Shown piece after piece: positions 15,338 through 24,264 of a stretch of DNA of 35,334 bases. The notes beneath the pieces were generated by a model. It was not told the origin of the DNA. It searched no databases and saw only the letters and a program-made list of their open reading frames with translations. Source of the stretch: Candidatus Aerophobetes bacterium Ae_b3a (GTDB lineage Bacteria > Aerophobota > Aerophobia > Aerophobales > AE-B3A). The position numbers and the translations under genes are program-made. Position 1 is the stretch's first letter. Every line of letters begins with the position of its first letter. The DNA is taken from positions 1-35,334 of the forward strand of contig NJBQ01000015.1 of NCBI GenBank assembly GCA_005223095.1, in the 5' to 3' direction.

Positions 15338-16342
15338 TTACTTATTTTCCTTGCCTATTTCAAACCCCAGTTCTTTCACACAGTAGTCCATGCTCTTCTG
15401 GAGGATTTTAGTCTCATGTTCCATGAGCTCCTCTATGGAAGCTCCTTTTAGATATGGAACATCCTTAAGTTTTTCTATAGGGCGGTTGGCTTTCCTTGTA
15501 ATGTTAAGCATCTTCACTAGATCATTGGGGTCTCTTTTTTCAAAACTATTCCAATAAGCAGGATCTAGGACTTTCATCTCAAAGTTCCTATGGTGATCAA
15601 GCTCTATGCTATAGTTTACATCAGGATTCGCTGCTTGAATGATGGGAACTATAGTTTTAAGATCCACCTCACCTTGGCCAAGAACATCCTGCCTCATAGT
15701 ATACCCATTACGGGTTTCATAAAGCTGCCAGTCTTTAAAATGGGTAGCAATTATATAGGGGGCAAGGGCCCTTGCTGTCTCTACAGGGTCCTGCACAATC
15801 CCAAAAGCATTAGCAGTATCAAGCGTTACACCAATGTACTCGCTGCCTACCTCATCCACAAACTGGGCAAGTTCCTGGTAGGTAACATCAAAATGATTCT
15901 CAAGTCCTATCTTGATATCCCAGTACCTTGCCATTTTAGCTAAAACTTTAAGATTTGTTCGCGTTTCCTTCTTAAAAGTATTCCATTCATCGGTATTAGA
16001 GATTATGTCGGGATGCAGTAGCCATCCAACAGATGTTTTCAGGATCTTCCCACCCATAATAGCAGTTGCCCTAAGTTGTCTTTCCGTCTCAACAGGCTCA
16101 GTGCCACTTGAACCTCCCTCAAGATACATCCCTAAACTTTTGGCTTCTTCACCAACTTCTCCCAGCAAACCTTCGTCAAGATTGGGAATATGTCCTTCGG
16201 TACTAATGAACATTATTCCCTGTGATCCCATTGCTTTGAGCTTATGCATAAGCTCAATTGGTCCCAATGGGTTTGGATTCTTACCCTGCATGTCATAAAT
16301 ACCACAAGTTGCTCTAAAACTGTGAGTGACTACACCTAACAT
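15338..16342 (-). CDS. sugar phosphate isomerase/epimerase (AP endonuclease 2-like TIM barrel)
   Basis: 334 residues. Barrel motifs: GVVTHSFR at the start, IGLENHFDVTYQELAQFVDE near residues 145-165, GVTLDTANAFG with the metal-binding Asp, ATHFKDW and NYSIELDHHRN, which supply the His/Glu/Asp metal ligands usual in this superfamily (xylose isomerase-like, IolE, hydroxypyruvate isomerase). The substrate cannot be deduced. AAGGAGGAG precedes the ATG. It lies 65 bases after the Gfo/Idh/MocA gene at 16408, which is in the same direction, so both probably act on one sugar intermediate. Confidence 0.85.
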   Translation of the reverse strand: MLGVVTHSFRATCGIYDMQGKNPNPLGPIELMHKLKAMGSQGIMFISTEGHIPNLDEGLLGEVGEEAKSLGMYLEGGSSGTEPVETERQLRATAIMGGKILKTSVGWLLHPDIISNTDEWNTFKKETRTNLKVLAKMARYWDIKIGLENHFDVTYQELAQFVDEVGSEYIGVTLDTANAFGIVQDPVETARALAPYIIATHFKDWQLYETRNGYTMRQDVLGQGEVDLKTIVPIIQAANPDVNYSIELDHHRNFEMKVLDPAYWNSFEKRDPNDLVKMLNITRKANRPIEKLKDVPYLKGASIEELMEHETKILQKSMDYCVKELGFEIGKENK

Positions 16343-16407
16343 TTTTCTCCTCCTTACAATTAGTATCTCTTTTCTTGAAATTACTTCTTTATTTATGTCA
16401 GGACAAT

Positions 16408-17547
16408 TTATTTAATTTCCGATATTTCTACCTCCCTTCCTTCCTTTGCTGATTTGTATGCGGCTAGCATTACCTGCATAGTCTTAAGGTTATCCTCACC
16501 GTTACATATAGGTTCTCTATCTTGTTCGATGGATTGCATAAGGTCAGCCATAGAGCCCAGAAAACCTGCATAGGGATAAGAGATGTCGTATCGAGATCCG
16601 CCATAGAGGTGCCCCCCTAACCCAATAGGATTAGCAGGAAGCCTAACCTGTAACCACTCAACTTGACGAGGAGAATGAGAGGAGTAAACCTCCAATTTAT
16701 CCGGGGGCATCTTCATGAAAGAATGCCAGCCTTGACGGCCCTTAATGACCCCCTCTGTTCCTTCAACTCTAAACTCATACTTGTGCTCGTTTGCTCCTCC
16801 CTGAAGTAGAGTAATCTCTGCAAGAGAAGCCTGGATATTCTCATCAAATTTCAAGATAGTGAAATTAGTATGGTTGTTTAGAGTAGTATATAATCGTACA
16901 GGGGTTTTCCCTAACCACCAGCGCATTATATCGTAGTGATGTATAGACCACTCTAGCATTCTGAAGGTAGGTTCATCCATTGATTCGGAGTTCCATCCTC
17001 CCGGAGATATATTTTCTATCATAACCACCTGAGGTTTGCCAATGAACCCTTCCCTAATTAGGTTTCTTGTTGCAAAATGAGCTGGCCCCCATCTGCTGTT
17101 CTGGTTGATAGCGAACTTTATCCCTTTCTGTCTTGCAATATCCACCATCTCCTTTGCTCTCTGGTAAGTTCTGGCCAAGGGTTTATGCATGAGAATATGC
17201 TTTCCCGCATCTGCTGCATCTTTTGTTACTTGAACCCGGTCTTCCATATTCTTATCCGTTCTGTGAGGAATTGCAACATCTATCAGATCTACTTCCTCCA
17301 GTTCTAAAAGCTCTCTATAATCTTTAAATACCTTCTTAATACCCCACCTTTTCTTGGCAACCTCTCGAGCCTTTTCATCAACATCCGCAGCTGCTACTAT
17401 GTTCAGACCAGTCATCTCATAAGTGGGAAGGTGGGCCCAGCTAACTATTGCTCCTATCCCAATAACTCCGACTCCATAGTCCAGTTTACCCTCCTCCCAT
17501 CTTTCCCTATAAGGAACCAAAGGGATACCCCCTGTTTTGTTAGACAT
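16408..17547 (-). CDS. Gfo/Idh/MocA family NAD(P)-dependent oxidoreductase
   Basis: 379 residues. N-terminal Rossmann fold with GVIGIGAIVSWAHLP and the strand NIVAAADVDE; C-terminal alpha/beta domain from about residue 135, with EWSIHHYDIMRWWLG carrying the substrate-binding Asp/His pair. The usual EKP motif that places the catalytic Lys reads HKP (KHILMHKPLA), keeping the Lys. Members oxidise or reduce cyclic polyols, sugars and amino sugars. It sits upstream of a sugar isomerase, and AAAGGAG precedes the ATG. The substrate is unknown. Confidence 0.88.
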   Translation of the reverse strand: MSNKTGGIPLVPYRERWEEGKLDYGVGVIGIGAIVSWAHLPTYEMTGLNIVAAADVDEKAREVAKKRWGIKKVFKDYRELLELEEVDLIDVAIPHRTDKNMEDRVQVTKDAADAGKHILMHKPLARTYQRAKEMVDIARQKGIKFAINQNSRWGPAHFATRNLIREGFIGKPQVVMIENISPGGWNSESMDEPTFRMLEWSIHHYDIMRWWLGKTPVRLYTTLNNHTNFTILKFDENIQASLAEITLLQGGANEHKYEFRVEGTEGVIKGRQGWHSFMKMPPDKLEVYSSHSPRQVEWLQVRLPANPIGLGGHLYGGSRYDISYPYAGFLGSMADLMQSIEQDREPICNGEDNLKTMQVMLAAYKSAKEGREVEISEIK

Positions 17548-17601
17548 CTACTTTCTCCTTTTTACTATAAATTTTCAAACTGAGAAATCCTATGTAGGAA
17601 A

Positions 17602-18170
17602 TTACAAAGCAGGGAGAATACCACTCACATCCACATCTTCCTCTAGTGGCAGGCTAACACTTCTTTTAACTGCGAATGACGCATAAGCAGCTAAGCACAC
17701 CTCCAGATTCACTCTTGCTGCCTATGGTGCTTGAAGCGGCTTTTTGTCTTCTATGAGACATTCCAAGAATTCATCTACTGCAGGTTTAAAGGAGTCAAGT
17801 CCAGGGGGAGGAACAGGTATAGTCTCCAAATACGTCTTAAATCCTCTACTTTCCAGCCCTTATGGATAAATCTTCCCATCTGTCCATATACAGTTTCTAC
17901 TTCAGAATTCAGGTACTCAGGAAGAGCTCCTAGCATATAGCAAGCATGATCTATGAATGCGCCTCCAGCTACCTTTTGTGGATCGACAAACCAGCCAGCA
18001 TTGCTCAAATGGGGCTTGCATTGAGGACCAAAAACGCGCAGAGAATAATAGATTGCAATGGGCCAATATTTTTCTCCAGTAGATGCTTAGGAAAATCATT
18101 CACAAATAAAGCAGGACCAATACCAATGATCAAATCCAATCATACCAACACCTGCACCTTTATTCCTCAT
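17602..18170 (-). pseudogene. decayed Gfo/Idh/MocA oxidoreductase
   Basis: The start (18170) still has AAGGAG seven bases upstream and encodes MRNKGAGVGMIGFDHWYW, then a stop. In the same frame further down, SNAGWFVDPQKVAGGAFIDHACYML is the C-terminal-domain motif of Gfo/Idh/MocA enzymes. After a frameshift the tail VNLEVCLAAYASFAVKRSVS ends at 17602. Most of the roughly 350 residues, including the Rossmann core, have been lost. It is one of several relics inside the sugar cluster. Confidence 0.7.
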
Positions 18171-18185
18171 CGGTTTGCTCCTTCT

Positions 18186-19103
18186 TCATCTAATGTAAGG
18201 GTTGAGTATATCCCTGACCAGAAGAAGACCTCGTTTTATTTTTCCCTCTTCTCCTTCCCAAGCTTCGTCCTCATGCTCTATACTGATGACATAATCATAG
18301 CCCACCTCATATAAGGTTGAGATGCATCTACTCCAATTAACATCCCCCAGGCCGGGCAGTTTATTTATCCACCAGCCAGTGCCAAAAATTCCCACCCGGG
18401 AAAGTACATCTTTGTCAATCTTGGTGTCCTTAGCGTGCATATGAAATATTTTATCCTTAAAATCCTTAACAGCTTTCACATAATCAATTCCCTGCCAGAT
18501 TAGATGGGAAGGATCAAAATTTAACCCAAAATACCTGGAAGGAATTACATCGAACATACGAGTCCAGATATCAGGAGAATAGGCAAGGTTAGTTCCTGTA
18601 GGCCAACTTGCTTTTCCTCCATGTTCCACTCCCATAGGACAATTTTCAATGGCTAAGCGCACGTTATGATCCTCGGAAAATTTTACAATGTCAGGGAATA
18701 CTTTTTGAAAGGACCTAAGGTTCTCTTCAACCGTCTTATAAGGATCTCTTCCTACAAAGGTACCTACAATGTCTATATTTAATTTTGAAGCAGCCTCTAT
18801 TACTTTCTTTAAATGGGCATGACAGTGTTCACGGGCTTGTAAGTCAGGATCAAGATTGTTAGGATAATATGCTAAGGATGAGATTGCCATCTTGTGAGAA
18901 GCTAAAGTTTCCCGTATCTCTGCTGCTTTTTCCTCATTTAAATTCTCTACATCTATGTGAGAGACTCCTGCATACTTTCTTTCTACCTCTCCCCGTGGCC
19001 AACAAGCCACCTCTACCATCTGAAATCCCTCTTTAGATCCCCACCTTACTAAATCCTCAAGCTCAAGATTGGGAAAACAAGCTGTTAAAAATCCTAACTT
19101 CAT
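18186..19103 (-). CDS. sugar phosphate isomerase/epimerase
   Basis: 305 residues, TIM-barrel AP endonuclease 2-like family. Visible motifs: KLGFLTACFPNLELEDLV, VEVACWP, RLAIENCPMG (metal-ligand Glu), GLNFDPSHLIWQGID (Asp/His), HMHAKDTKID and YVISIEHEDEAW (late Glu), together the divalent-metal site of the superfamily. The gene is 10 bases downstream of the oxidoreductase at 19114, in the same direction, so the two are cotranscribed and probably act in consecutive steps. AAAGGAG precedes the ATG. The exact sugar is not identifiable. Confidence 0.88.
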   Translation of the reverse strand: MKLGFLTACFPNLELEDLVRWGSKEGFQMVEVACWPRGEVERKYAGVSHIDVENLNEEKAAEIRETLASHKMAISSLAYYPNNLDPDLQAREHCHAHLKKVIEAASKLNIDIVGTFVGRDPYKTVEENLRSFQKVFPDIVKFSEDHNVRLAIENCPMGVEHGGKASWPTGTNLAYSPDIWTRMFDVIPSRYFGLNFDPSHLIWQGIDYVKAVKDFKDKIFHMHAKDTKIDKDVLSRVGIFGTGWWINKLPGLGDVNWSRCISTLYEVGYDYVISIEHEDEAWEGEEGKIKRGLLLVRDILNPYIR

Positions 19104-19113
19104 TTTTTCTCCT

Positions 19114-20274
19114 TTAATATTCTATCTTAATCCATTGCTTCTCTTGTGAGCTTCTTAATATACCCTCACACAGAACAACCTCTTTATGTCCATCCGTAAA
19201 AGTGGGAAATTGAGGCTCTTCTCTTTTATAATTCCCCTTAACGCACTCATATACCTTTCTAAAGAGCTGCTTGAAGGTATCCGGAAAACCCTCATTATGC
19301 CCACCGGGGTAATTTGCGAACTCTGCTGTCTCTGGGAATATCAAGTTCGGATCTTTCAAAAGAAGCTGGTTGGGTTTATCTCTATAGCCTATCCACAATT
19401 CATTAGGAGTCTCAGAATTCCAGCAGACCGTCTTTTTTGATCCAGAAATCTCTAAGAATATCTGGTTTTTTCTTCCTGCATCAACCTGAGAAACAGTGAT
19501 AAGCCCCTTTGTGTTGTTACTATTAAATCCAAGAAGGACAGAGGCATAATCCTCAGTTCCTATTCTCTTTTCTTCATATTCTAGGGCTTCAATTTTCTCT
19601 TTTGTATAGGTCTCCCTGACCTCAAGAGGCTTCTTTCGGATAGGATGCATAGTTCCAAAATCACTAAATACCTCTGTTATCTTTAGTGTTGTTACAAATT
19701 GGATTAAATCTAAAAGATGTGAGCCTATGTCAGCTATTGCCCTGGAAGGACCACTTAATTCGGGATCAACCCTCCAGTTGTAATCTGTATCGTAGAAGAG
19801 CCAGTCCTGCAAATATGAGCCTCTAACAGTGAAGATATCACCTAACTCTCCTCGTTGAATCATAGTGCGCATATGCTGAACTAAGGGATAGAAACGAACA
19901 TTGAAACCTACAGCATTTATACATTCTTTCTTTTTAGCAAGATTTATAAGAGTACTTGTCTCCTTGGAATTCATCCCTAAGGGTTTCTCGCAGATAACAT
20001 GTTTTTTAGCTAATAAGGCTTTCTTAGCCATTTCAAAGTGGAGAAAATTGGCGGTACAAATGTGAACAGCCTCAATTTCTTCATCCTCAATGAGATCTCT
20101 CCAATCCCCATAGGCCTTGGGTATGCCTAACTGATCAGCCTTTTGCTTTGCTCGGTCTTCGTCTATTTCTGCCAGAGCAGCAACATCCACATACCCCAGT
20201 CTTCTCAAAGCCTCTATGTGAATCAAACCTACAAATCCACTTCCTATAATGCCTGTCCTTATTTCTTTGGACAT
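19114..20274 (-). CDS. Gfo/Idh/MocA family oxidoreductase
   Basis: 386 residues with a Rossmann NAD(P) motif GIIGSGFVGLIHIEAL, the catalytic CEKPLG around residue 95, and the C-terminal-domain signature AIADIGSHLLDLIQF. Unlike its neighbour at 16408 it has the standard EKP motif. It is part of the tight leftward cluster: 15 bases downstream of deoC, 10 bases upstream of an isomerase. AGGAGG precedes the ATG. It probably oxidises a sugar or cyclitol substrate; which one is unknown. Confidence 0.9.
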   Translation of the reverse strand: MSKEIRTGIIGSGFVGLIHIEALRRLGYVDVAALAEIDEDRAKQKADQLGIPKAYGDWRDLIEDEEIEAVHICTANFLHFEMAKKALLAKKHVICEKPLGMNSKETSTLINLAKKKECINAVGFNVRFYPLVQHMRTMIQRGELGDIFTVRGSYLQDWLFYDTDYNWRVDPELSGPSRAIADIGSHLLDLIQFVTTLKITEVFSDFGTMHPIRKKPLEVRETYTKEKIEALEYEEKRIGTEDYASVLLGFNSNNTKGLITVSQVDAGRKNQIFLEISGSKKTVCWNSETPNELWIGYRDKPNQLLLKDPNLIFPETAEFANYPGGHNEGFPDTFKQLFRKVYECVKGNYKREEPQFPTFTDGHKEVVLCEGILRSSQEKQWIKIEY

Positions 20275-20289
20275 CCTAGCCTCCTAAAA

Positions 20290-21003
20290 TTAACTCGTTT
20301 TCGCCTGGAATTCTATCCAGCTTTCTATTATCTTCTCTGTTGCTGTTGCTCCTATCCTGGTAGCACCTGCCCTTATGGCATCCAATATTGCCTCAAGGCT
20401 CCTGACTCCTCCAGCAGCTTTCACTCCCAATCTTGGCCCTACTGTTTCATACATTAGCTCTATATCATGAATGGTAGCTCCCCCCGTTCCAAATCCTGTG
20501 GAGGTCTTTACATAATCTGCTCCTGCTTCTTCGGCTAGTTTGCAAGCTGTTATTTTTTCATCATCGCTTAAGTAACAATTTTCTAAAATTACCTTAACTA
20601 AAATGTCTTTATGTTTTCTGGCAACATCTACTACTGCTTTTATGTCCTCTCTTATAAAGCTAAATCTTTTTGATTTTAAGGCTCCAATGTTTATAACCAT
20701 GTCCAACTCTTCTGCACCATCGGCGATAGCTTGCTCTGCCTCTAAAGCTTTAATTTTTGCTAAATGCCCTCCCTGCGGGAAACCAATTACCATGCAAACT
20801 TTCACATCCGAGTTTAGGAGAAGTTCAGAGGCGCGTTTTACATGGTATGGTTTTACACATACAGTAGCTGTGTGATATTTATCCGCAAGTTTACACCCCT
20901 CCCTTAAGTCATCATCGGTGACTGTAGGATTAAGAACTGAATGGTCTATCGTCTTTGCCAATTTCTTTTGTGTTAAAGTCTTAACATCAAGTTTTTCGAT
21001 CAT
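20290..21003 (-). CDS. deoC: deoxyribose-phosphate aldolase
   Basis: 237 residues, within the usual DeoC length. Catalytic residues are recognisable: Asp101 in ELDMVINIG, the Schiff-base Lys166 in VKTSTGF, and Lys195 in GVKAAGGVR. It cleaves 2-deoxy-D-ribose 5-phosphate to acetaldehyde and glyceraldehyde 3-phosphate in the cytoplasm. No thymidine phosphorylase or deoB is adjacent; instead it heads a row of sugar oxidoreductase and isomerase genes, so the DeoC fold may process a related sugar here. AAGGAG precedes the ATG. A ROK kinase relic lies directly upstream. Confidence 0.92.
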   Translation of the reverse strand: MIEKLDVKTLTQKKLAKTIDHSVLNPTVTDDDLREGCKLADKYHTATVCVKPYHVKRASELLLNSDVKVCMVIGFPQGGHLAKIKALEAEQAIADGAEELDMVINIGALKSKRFSFIREDIKAVVDVARKHKDILVKVILENCYLSDDEKITACKLAEEAGADYVKTSTGFGTGGATIHDIELMYETVGPRLGVKAAGGVRSLEAILDAIRAGATRIGATATEKIIESWIEFQAKTS

Positions 21004-21013
21004 AAAACTCTCC

Positions 21014-21190
21014 TTATTTTTTAGATAAATTCAACATTGCCCAGGTTGCTGCAGCAACGGCTCCTGCTTTATCTTGCAGTTCACTCCTCACTATCTTTAG
21101 TTTATCTACATTGGGTCCCATATAGATTCGTTGGCGAAGCGGCTCATCTTTAACTCCTGCTATAATGTTTACAGCAGAACATCTTCTTTT
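21014..21190 (-). pseudogene. C-terminal remnant of a ROK-family sugar kinase
   Basis: A 59-codon frame bounded by a stop at 21191-21193. It reads VNIIAGVKDEPLRQRIYMGP, NVDKLKIVRSELQDKAG and AVAAATWAMLNLSKK. This is the end of ROK kinases/regulators (pattern ...I..S.L.D.AG..GAA..A). The N-terminal ATP-binding and zinc motifs are absent. It ends 11 bases before deoC, so the intact gene once preceded deoC in the operon. Confidence 0.6.
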
Positions 21191-21224
21191 TTAGCCATCC
21201 ATACGAAGAGATAATGTCACCACC

Positions 21225-22655
21225 TCATTCCTTAATGTTGTTAGTCTGCTCGATTACCCGCATAGACTTCCACTTGCCTCCCAGGAAGCGGAACAGGAAA
21301 ACGAGTCCCAGTATACTGACATAGACCGAAGCAATAGTCCAAGCAGTGTAGATGCCGGCCTGCAGAAGCACTAGAGCGATGTAGCTGGGAACGACCAGAG
21401 CAAGGGATGAGACAATTGCAATCATAAACATGACGAATCGGGTATCACCCGCCCCTTTGATTGCTGAAGCGAAGACGATGTTGAGGGCGTCAAATAGGGA
21501 GTAGATGGCAACAAAACGAAGGAGAATCAGGGTAGTCTTTCGAATGGCTGCGAAACTTGCCGGATCTGCCTGAGAAGCAAAGGGATTGATAAAGATATTA
21601 GGAACAAATAGATATGCAGCTGCCACACTGGCCATATAGAGAAAGGTCAGATGAAAGCTGGAGTAAACACTGCGTTGGGCGAGATCAGGCTTACCCTTTC
21701 CCAGGTACTGTCCTACAAGAACTGAAACTGCCATTCCAAAGCCTATCATAGGCATAAAGGCAAGGTTGTTGATATTGAAGGCGATGTTGGTAGCTGCAAG
21801 CTCCATAGTGCCCAGGCGCCCTACTAAGAGAATGAAGGCAGTAAACCCCGCCATTCCAAGAAAGAACTGAACCCCACTGGGGAACCCAAAATACATGAGC
21901 CGTAAAAAGAGGGGTCTTTCAAACATCCAGCCTCTCAGTGTATAGTAACGACTCTCATGGCCAGAACGCGAGAATAAGATAAGGTAGATGGCGAAAGCAA
22001 AGCATGCCGAGAGTACCGTTGCTATAGCTGCTCCTTTCATTCCGAGCTCCGGTAGTCCCCATTTTCCGAATATCAATGCGTAGTCCATGATGATGTTCAG
22101 GGCAGTTGCCAGAACGTTTACCCACATGACCGGCCAGGCTTTACCCCGTCCGCTAAAAAACCCTGCTATGGCAGAAGAAGCAATGGCCGGGGTGGCTCCC
22201 AGACAGAGTACCTGAAAGTAGACTATCTCATATTCCTGAACAAGAGGCTCATGTCCCACAAACCGGAAAATGGGTCCAGCCAAAGGAATAAGAAACAAAT
22301 GAAGTATGCCACCGGCCACAGCAATATATATTCCCTGCCATAGGACCGGGCCGATTCTCTGATGTTGACCTGACCCATGGTACTGGGCAACGAACGTAGT
22401 GACGTAACCGGCAGTTCCTAAAAACAGACTCATTATGGTGAAATTGAGCATCCCGGCTGGCATGGCCGCCGCAATAGCTTCGGGGGAGTACCAGGTGAGA
22501 AACATGCGGTCGACAAAATGTAGAATGGACCAGGCTCCCGTGCTCAAAATAAGGGGGACAGCTATGGAGAGTACGCTGCGGTATCCGGCTTCACAAGCCC
22601 AACGCTTGGCCAGGAATCCGGCCGCCTTTTCCACTTTCTCTTTTATTATCGACAT
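21225..22655 (-). CDS. MATE family efflux transporter
   Basis: 476 residues with 12 predicted membrane helices. The first helix region SIAVPLILSTGAWSILHFVDRMFL and the repeated region starting near 250 (LMYFGFPSGVQFFLGM) are the two MATE halves. Family members export drugs, cationic compounds or polyisoprenoid-like lipids by Na+ or H+ antiport. The Glu/Asp pattern does not let me choose between NorM and DinF types. GGAAAG precedes the ATG. It is downstream of no recognisable partner. Confidence 0.9.
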   Translation of the reverse strand: MSIIKEKVEKAAGFLAKRWACEAGYRSVLSIAVPLILSTGAWSILHFVDRMFLTWYSPEAIAAAMPAGMLNFTIMSLFLGTAGYVTTFVAQYHGSGQHQRIGPVLWQGIYIAVAGGILHLFLIPLAGPIFRFVGHEPLVQEYEIVYFQVLCLGATPAIASSAIAGFFSGRGKAWPVMWVNVLATALNIIMDYALIFGKWGLPELGMKGAAIATVLSACFAFAIYLILFSRSGHESRYYTLRGWMFERPLFLRLMYFGFPSGVQFFLGMAGFTAFILLVGRLGTMELAATNIAFNINNLAFMPMIGFGMAVSVLVGQYLGKGKPDLAQRSVYSSFHLTFLYMASVAAAYLFVPNIFINPFASQADPASFAAIRKTTLILLRFVAIYSLFDALNIVFASAIKGAGDTRFVMFMIAIVSSLALVVPSYIALVLLQAGIYTAWTIASVYVSILGLVFLFRFLGGKWKSMRVIEQTNNIKE

Positions 22656-22734
22656 CGTTCTTTCCTATTATATTAATGGAGGTGAGTTCCAGACCTCTTT
22701 ATATCCTTTGGAAAACTTTGATGAGCAAAGTACC

Positions 22735-22927
22735 TCAAATAGACTGGTGTATGTTATTTTTTACAATGTAAGCAGGAATCCAGATTTTTTGAGCTGTGAT
22801 GAGCTCGATACCACTCTTGAGTTGCCATGGCGCAACTGACCATTGCGCCAGAGACCTTGATGGCGTTGGCAATTGCTGCTGCCGCGGCAGCACCGCCAGC
22901 GGCTGCTCCTGTGGCTCCATTACTCAT
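22735..22927 (-). pseudogene. decayed alanine-rich small protein gene
   Basis: ATG 22927 with GGAGGTGG upstream encodes MSNGATGAAAGGAAAAAAIA and then NAIKVSGAMV. I remember small bacterial proteins of about 100 residues that begin in this way and end in ...AKKIWIP. The matching end, ELITAQKIWIPAYIV, is present here in a different frame (22735-22920). So an internal deletion with frameshift has removed the middle. The function of the intact family is unknown to me. Confidence 0.45.
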
Positions 22928-23005
22928 TATGCACCACCTCCGCACAGAATGAGAGATAGTAATCTGCATATAATCAAGGTTTTTGTCAAATGGCTGTAAA
23001 ATCTC

Positions 23006-23788
23006 TCAGGTCTTTTTCTTTTTGGCTAAGAAAAAATAAGAAAATCTCAATCCAGTTTTCCACCAGATGAAGGAAAATAGAGCCAGGATAATGCTTATAA
23101 TCTGGAATGAGGTTAAGTTAAAGGCTACGGGGAAAGTGTCTCCTCGTAGGAACTCTATGAGAAAGCGATGGACAGAGTATAATATCAAGAAAAGAGGCAA
23201 GAGCTTAGCTCGAGCCATATTTTTCTTTCTAAGGAGATGTAAAACTATTCCCATTATGAGGAGATTAAGAGAGGAGATAAGCTGTGTAGGGAAAAGGGTT
23301 TGACCAGAGAAGAATTCTCCTGCCGGAGAGCCCCGGGGAAAAACAAAACCAAAACTAGAGGGAACACCGTAACAACAGCCATTTAGGAAACAGCCGATTC
23401 TACCTACACTAAAACCAAAAGCGATGGCCGGGGCTGCACAGTCGGCTATTTTATCGAGGGGAAGATGATGTGTTTTGATGTAATAAATAGAAAAAGAAAT
23501 ACTGAAAATGAGCCCCCCCTGGAGAGTCATCCCTCCTTCCCATAAGCGGATAATTCTCAACGGATAGAGCATATAATAAGGAAGATGCATAAGAACATGG
23601 AGGATTCGTGCTCCTACAATAGAAAAGACAATTATTCCTATTATCAGGTTCAGTATGAAATTTAAGGGGAGCTGCTCTTTTTTTATTGAAAAGAAGAAGT
23701 ATAGGATAGCTAGCTCAAAGCCCACAGCTATCATTAGTCCCCAACTGTAGATGGTAAAAGAGGAAACCTGCAAGATTACTGGATGCAT
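23006..23788 (-). CDS. lgt: prolipoprotein diacylglyceryl transferase
   Basis: 260 residues with about seven membrane helices. The Lgt signature GRIGCFLNGCCYG lies near residues 128-140, with a preceding GGLIFSISF (GGxxF/Y loop) and the later HRFLIEFLRGD that completes the active site. It transfers diacylglycerol from phosphatidylglycerol to the lipobox cysteine of lipoproteins on the outer face of the inner membrane; possible substrates in this window are the proteins at 8275 and 24265. The Cys-rich variant of the signature is common outside Proteobacteria. No strong ribosome site precedes the ATG. Confidence 0.93.
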   Translation of the reverse strand: MHPVILQVSSFTIYSWGLMIAVGFELAILYFFFSIKKEQLPLNFILNLIIGIIVFSIVGARILHVLMHLPYYMLYPLRIIRLWEGGMTLQGGLIFSISFSIYYIKTHHLPLDKIADCAAPAIAFGFSVGRIGCFLNGCCYGVPSSFGFVFPRGSPAGEFFSGQTLFPTQLISSLNLLIMGIVLHLLRKKNMARAKLLPLFLILYSVHRFLIEFLRGDTFPVAFNLTSFQIISIILALFSFIWWKTGLRFSYFFLAKKKKT

Positions 23789-24012
23789 TTTCTTTTTACT
23801 CGAAGTGCAAATAGAATTTGGTCGGCTTCAATTCTCTAAAATTTTTCTTTGCCACAATGTGTTTTCCGAGATTCAGGTAAAGGCGACGGTTTGAAAAATA
23901 TCCCTCTTTATTGACAAATCTTACTTAAGGTATTTTTGAAGTATCGGAATTTCAATAATTTCGCTGAATCGTTATCAAGCAAATCTTCTCAGGTAATAGC
24001 TCAAGGAAAACG

Positions 24013-24064
24013 GGGGGAGCAGGCCGAAGGCCGTTGAGGGGGGATGTTTTTCCCCTCAATATCT
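24013..24064 (+). repeat. dispersed double-hairpin element, copy B
   Basis: Near-identical to copy A at 1346-1397: GGCC-GAA-GGCC mini-hairpin then TTGAGGGG/CCCCTCAA stem with an ATGTTTTT loop. In copy A the second stem closes TTGAGGGGG/CCCCCTTAA, so a G-U pair there is G-C here, keeping the pairing. AGGTATTTTTGA (23928-23939) and GTATCGGAATTTCAATAATT (23941-23960) upstream correspond to stretches beside copy A. It lies in a 476-bp intergenic region (23789-24264) with no gene downstream on this strand. Confidence 0.7.
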
Positions 24065-24201
24065 GGAGTCTACTTCTTTGTTCCCTTCTATTCATGTACT
24101 TGAGCTATTTCATCCAGATGAGGCAACCAGCTACTGCAAACTGGCAACACCTCTAATAAACAGAACCAGAAGCAACCTTTATTACTAACTGTATTGTATT
24201 A

Positions 24202-24228
24202 GAAAAAATGGGAAAATCAAGGATTTCC
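24202..24228 (-). terminator. rho-independent terminator of the pilus operon
   Basis: Minus strand GGAAATCCTTGATTTTCC forms a short stem with one bulge, followed by CATTTTTTC. It lies about 37 bases after the stop of the FxLYD lipoprotein, the last gene of the operon. Confidence 0.5.
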
Positions 24229-24264
24229 TGGGCAGGAAAAGAAGTTATTCTTCTGATATGCTTC

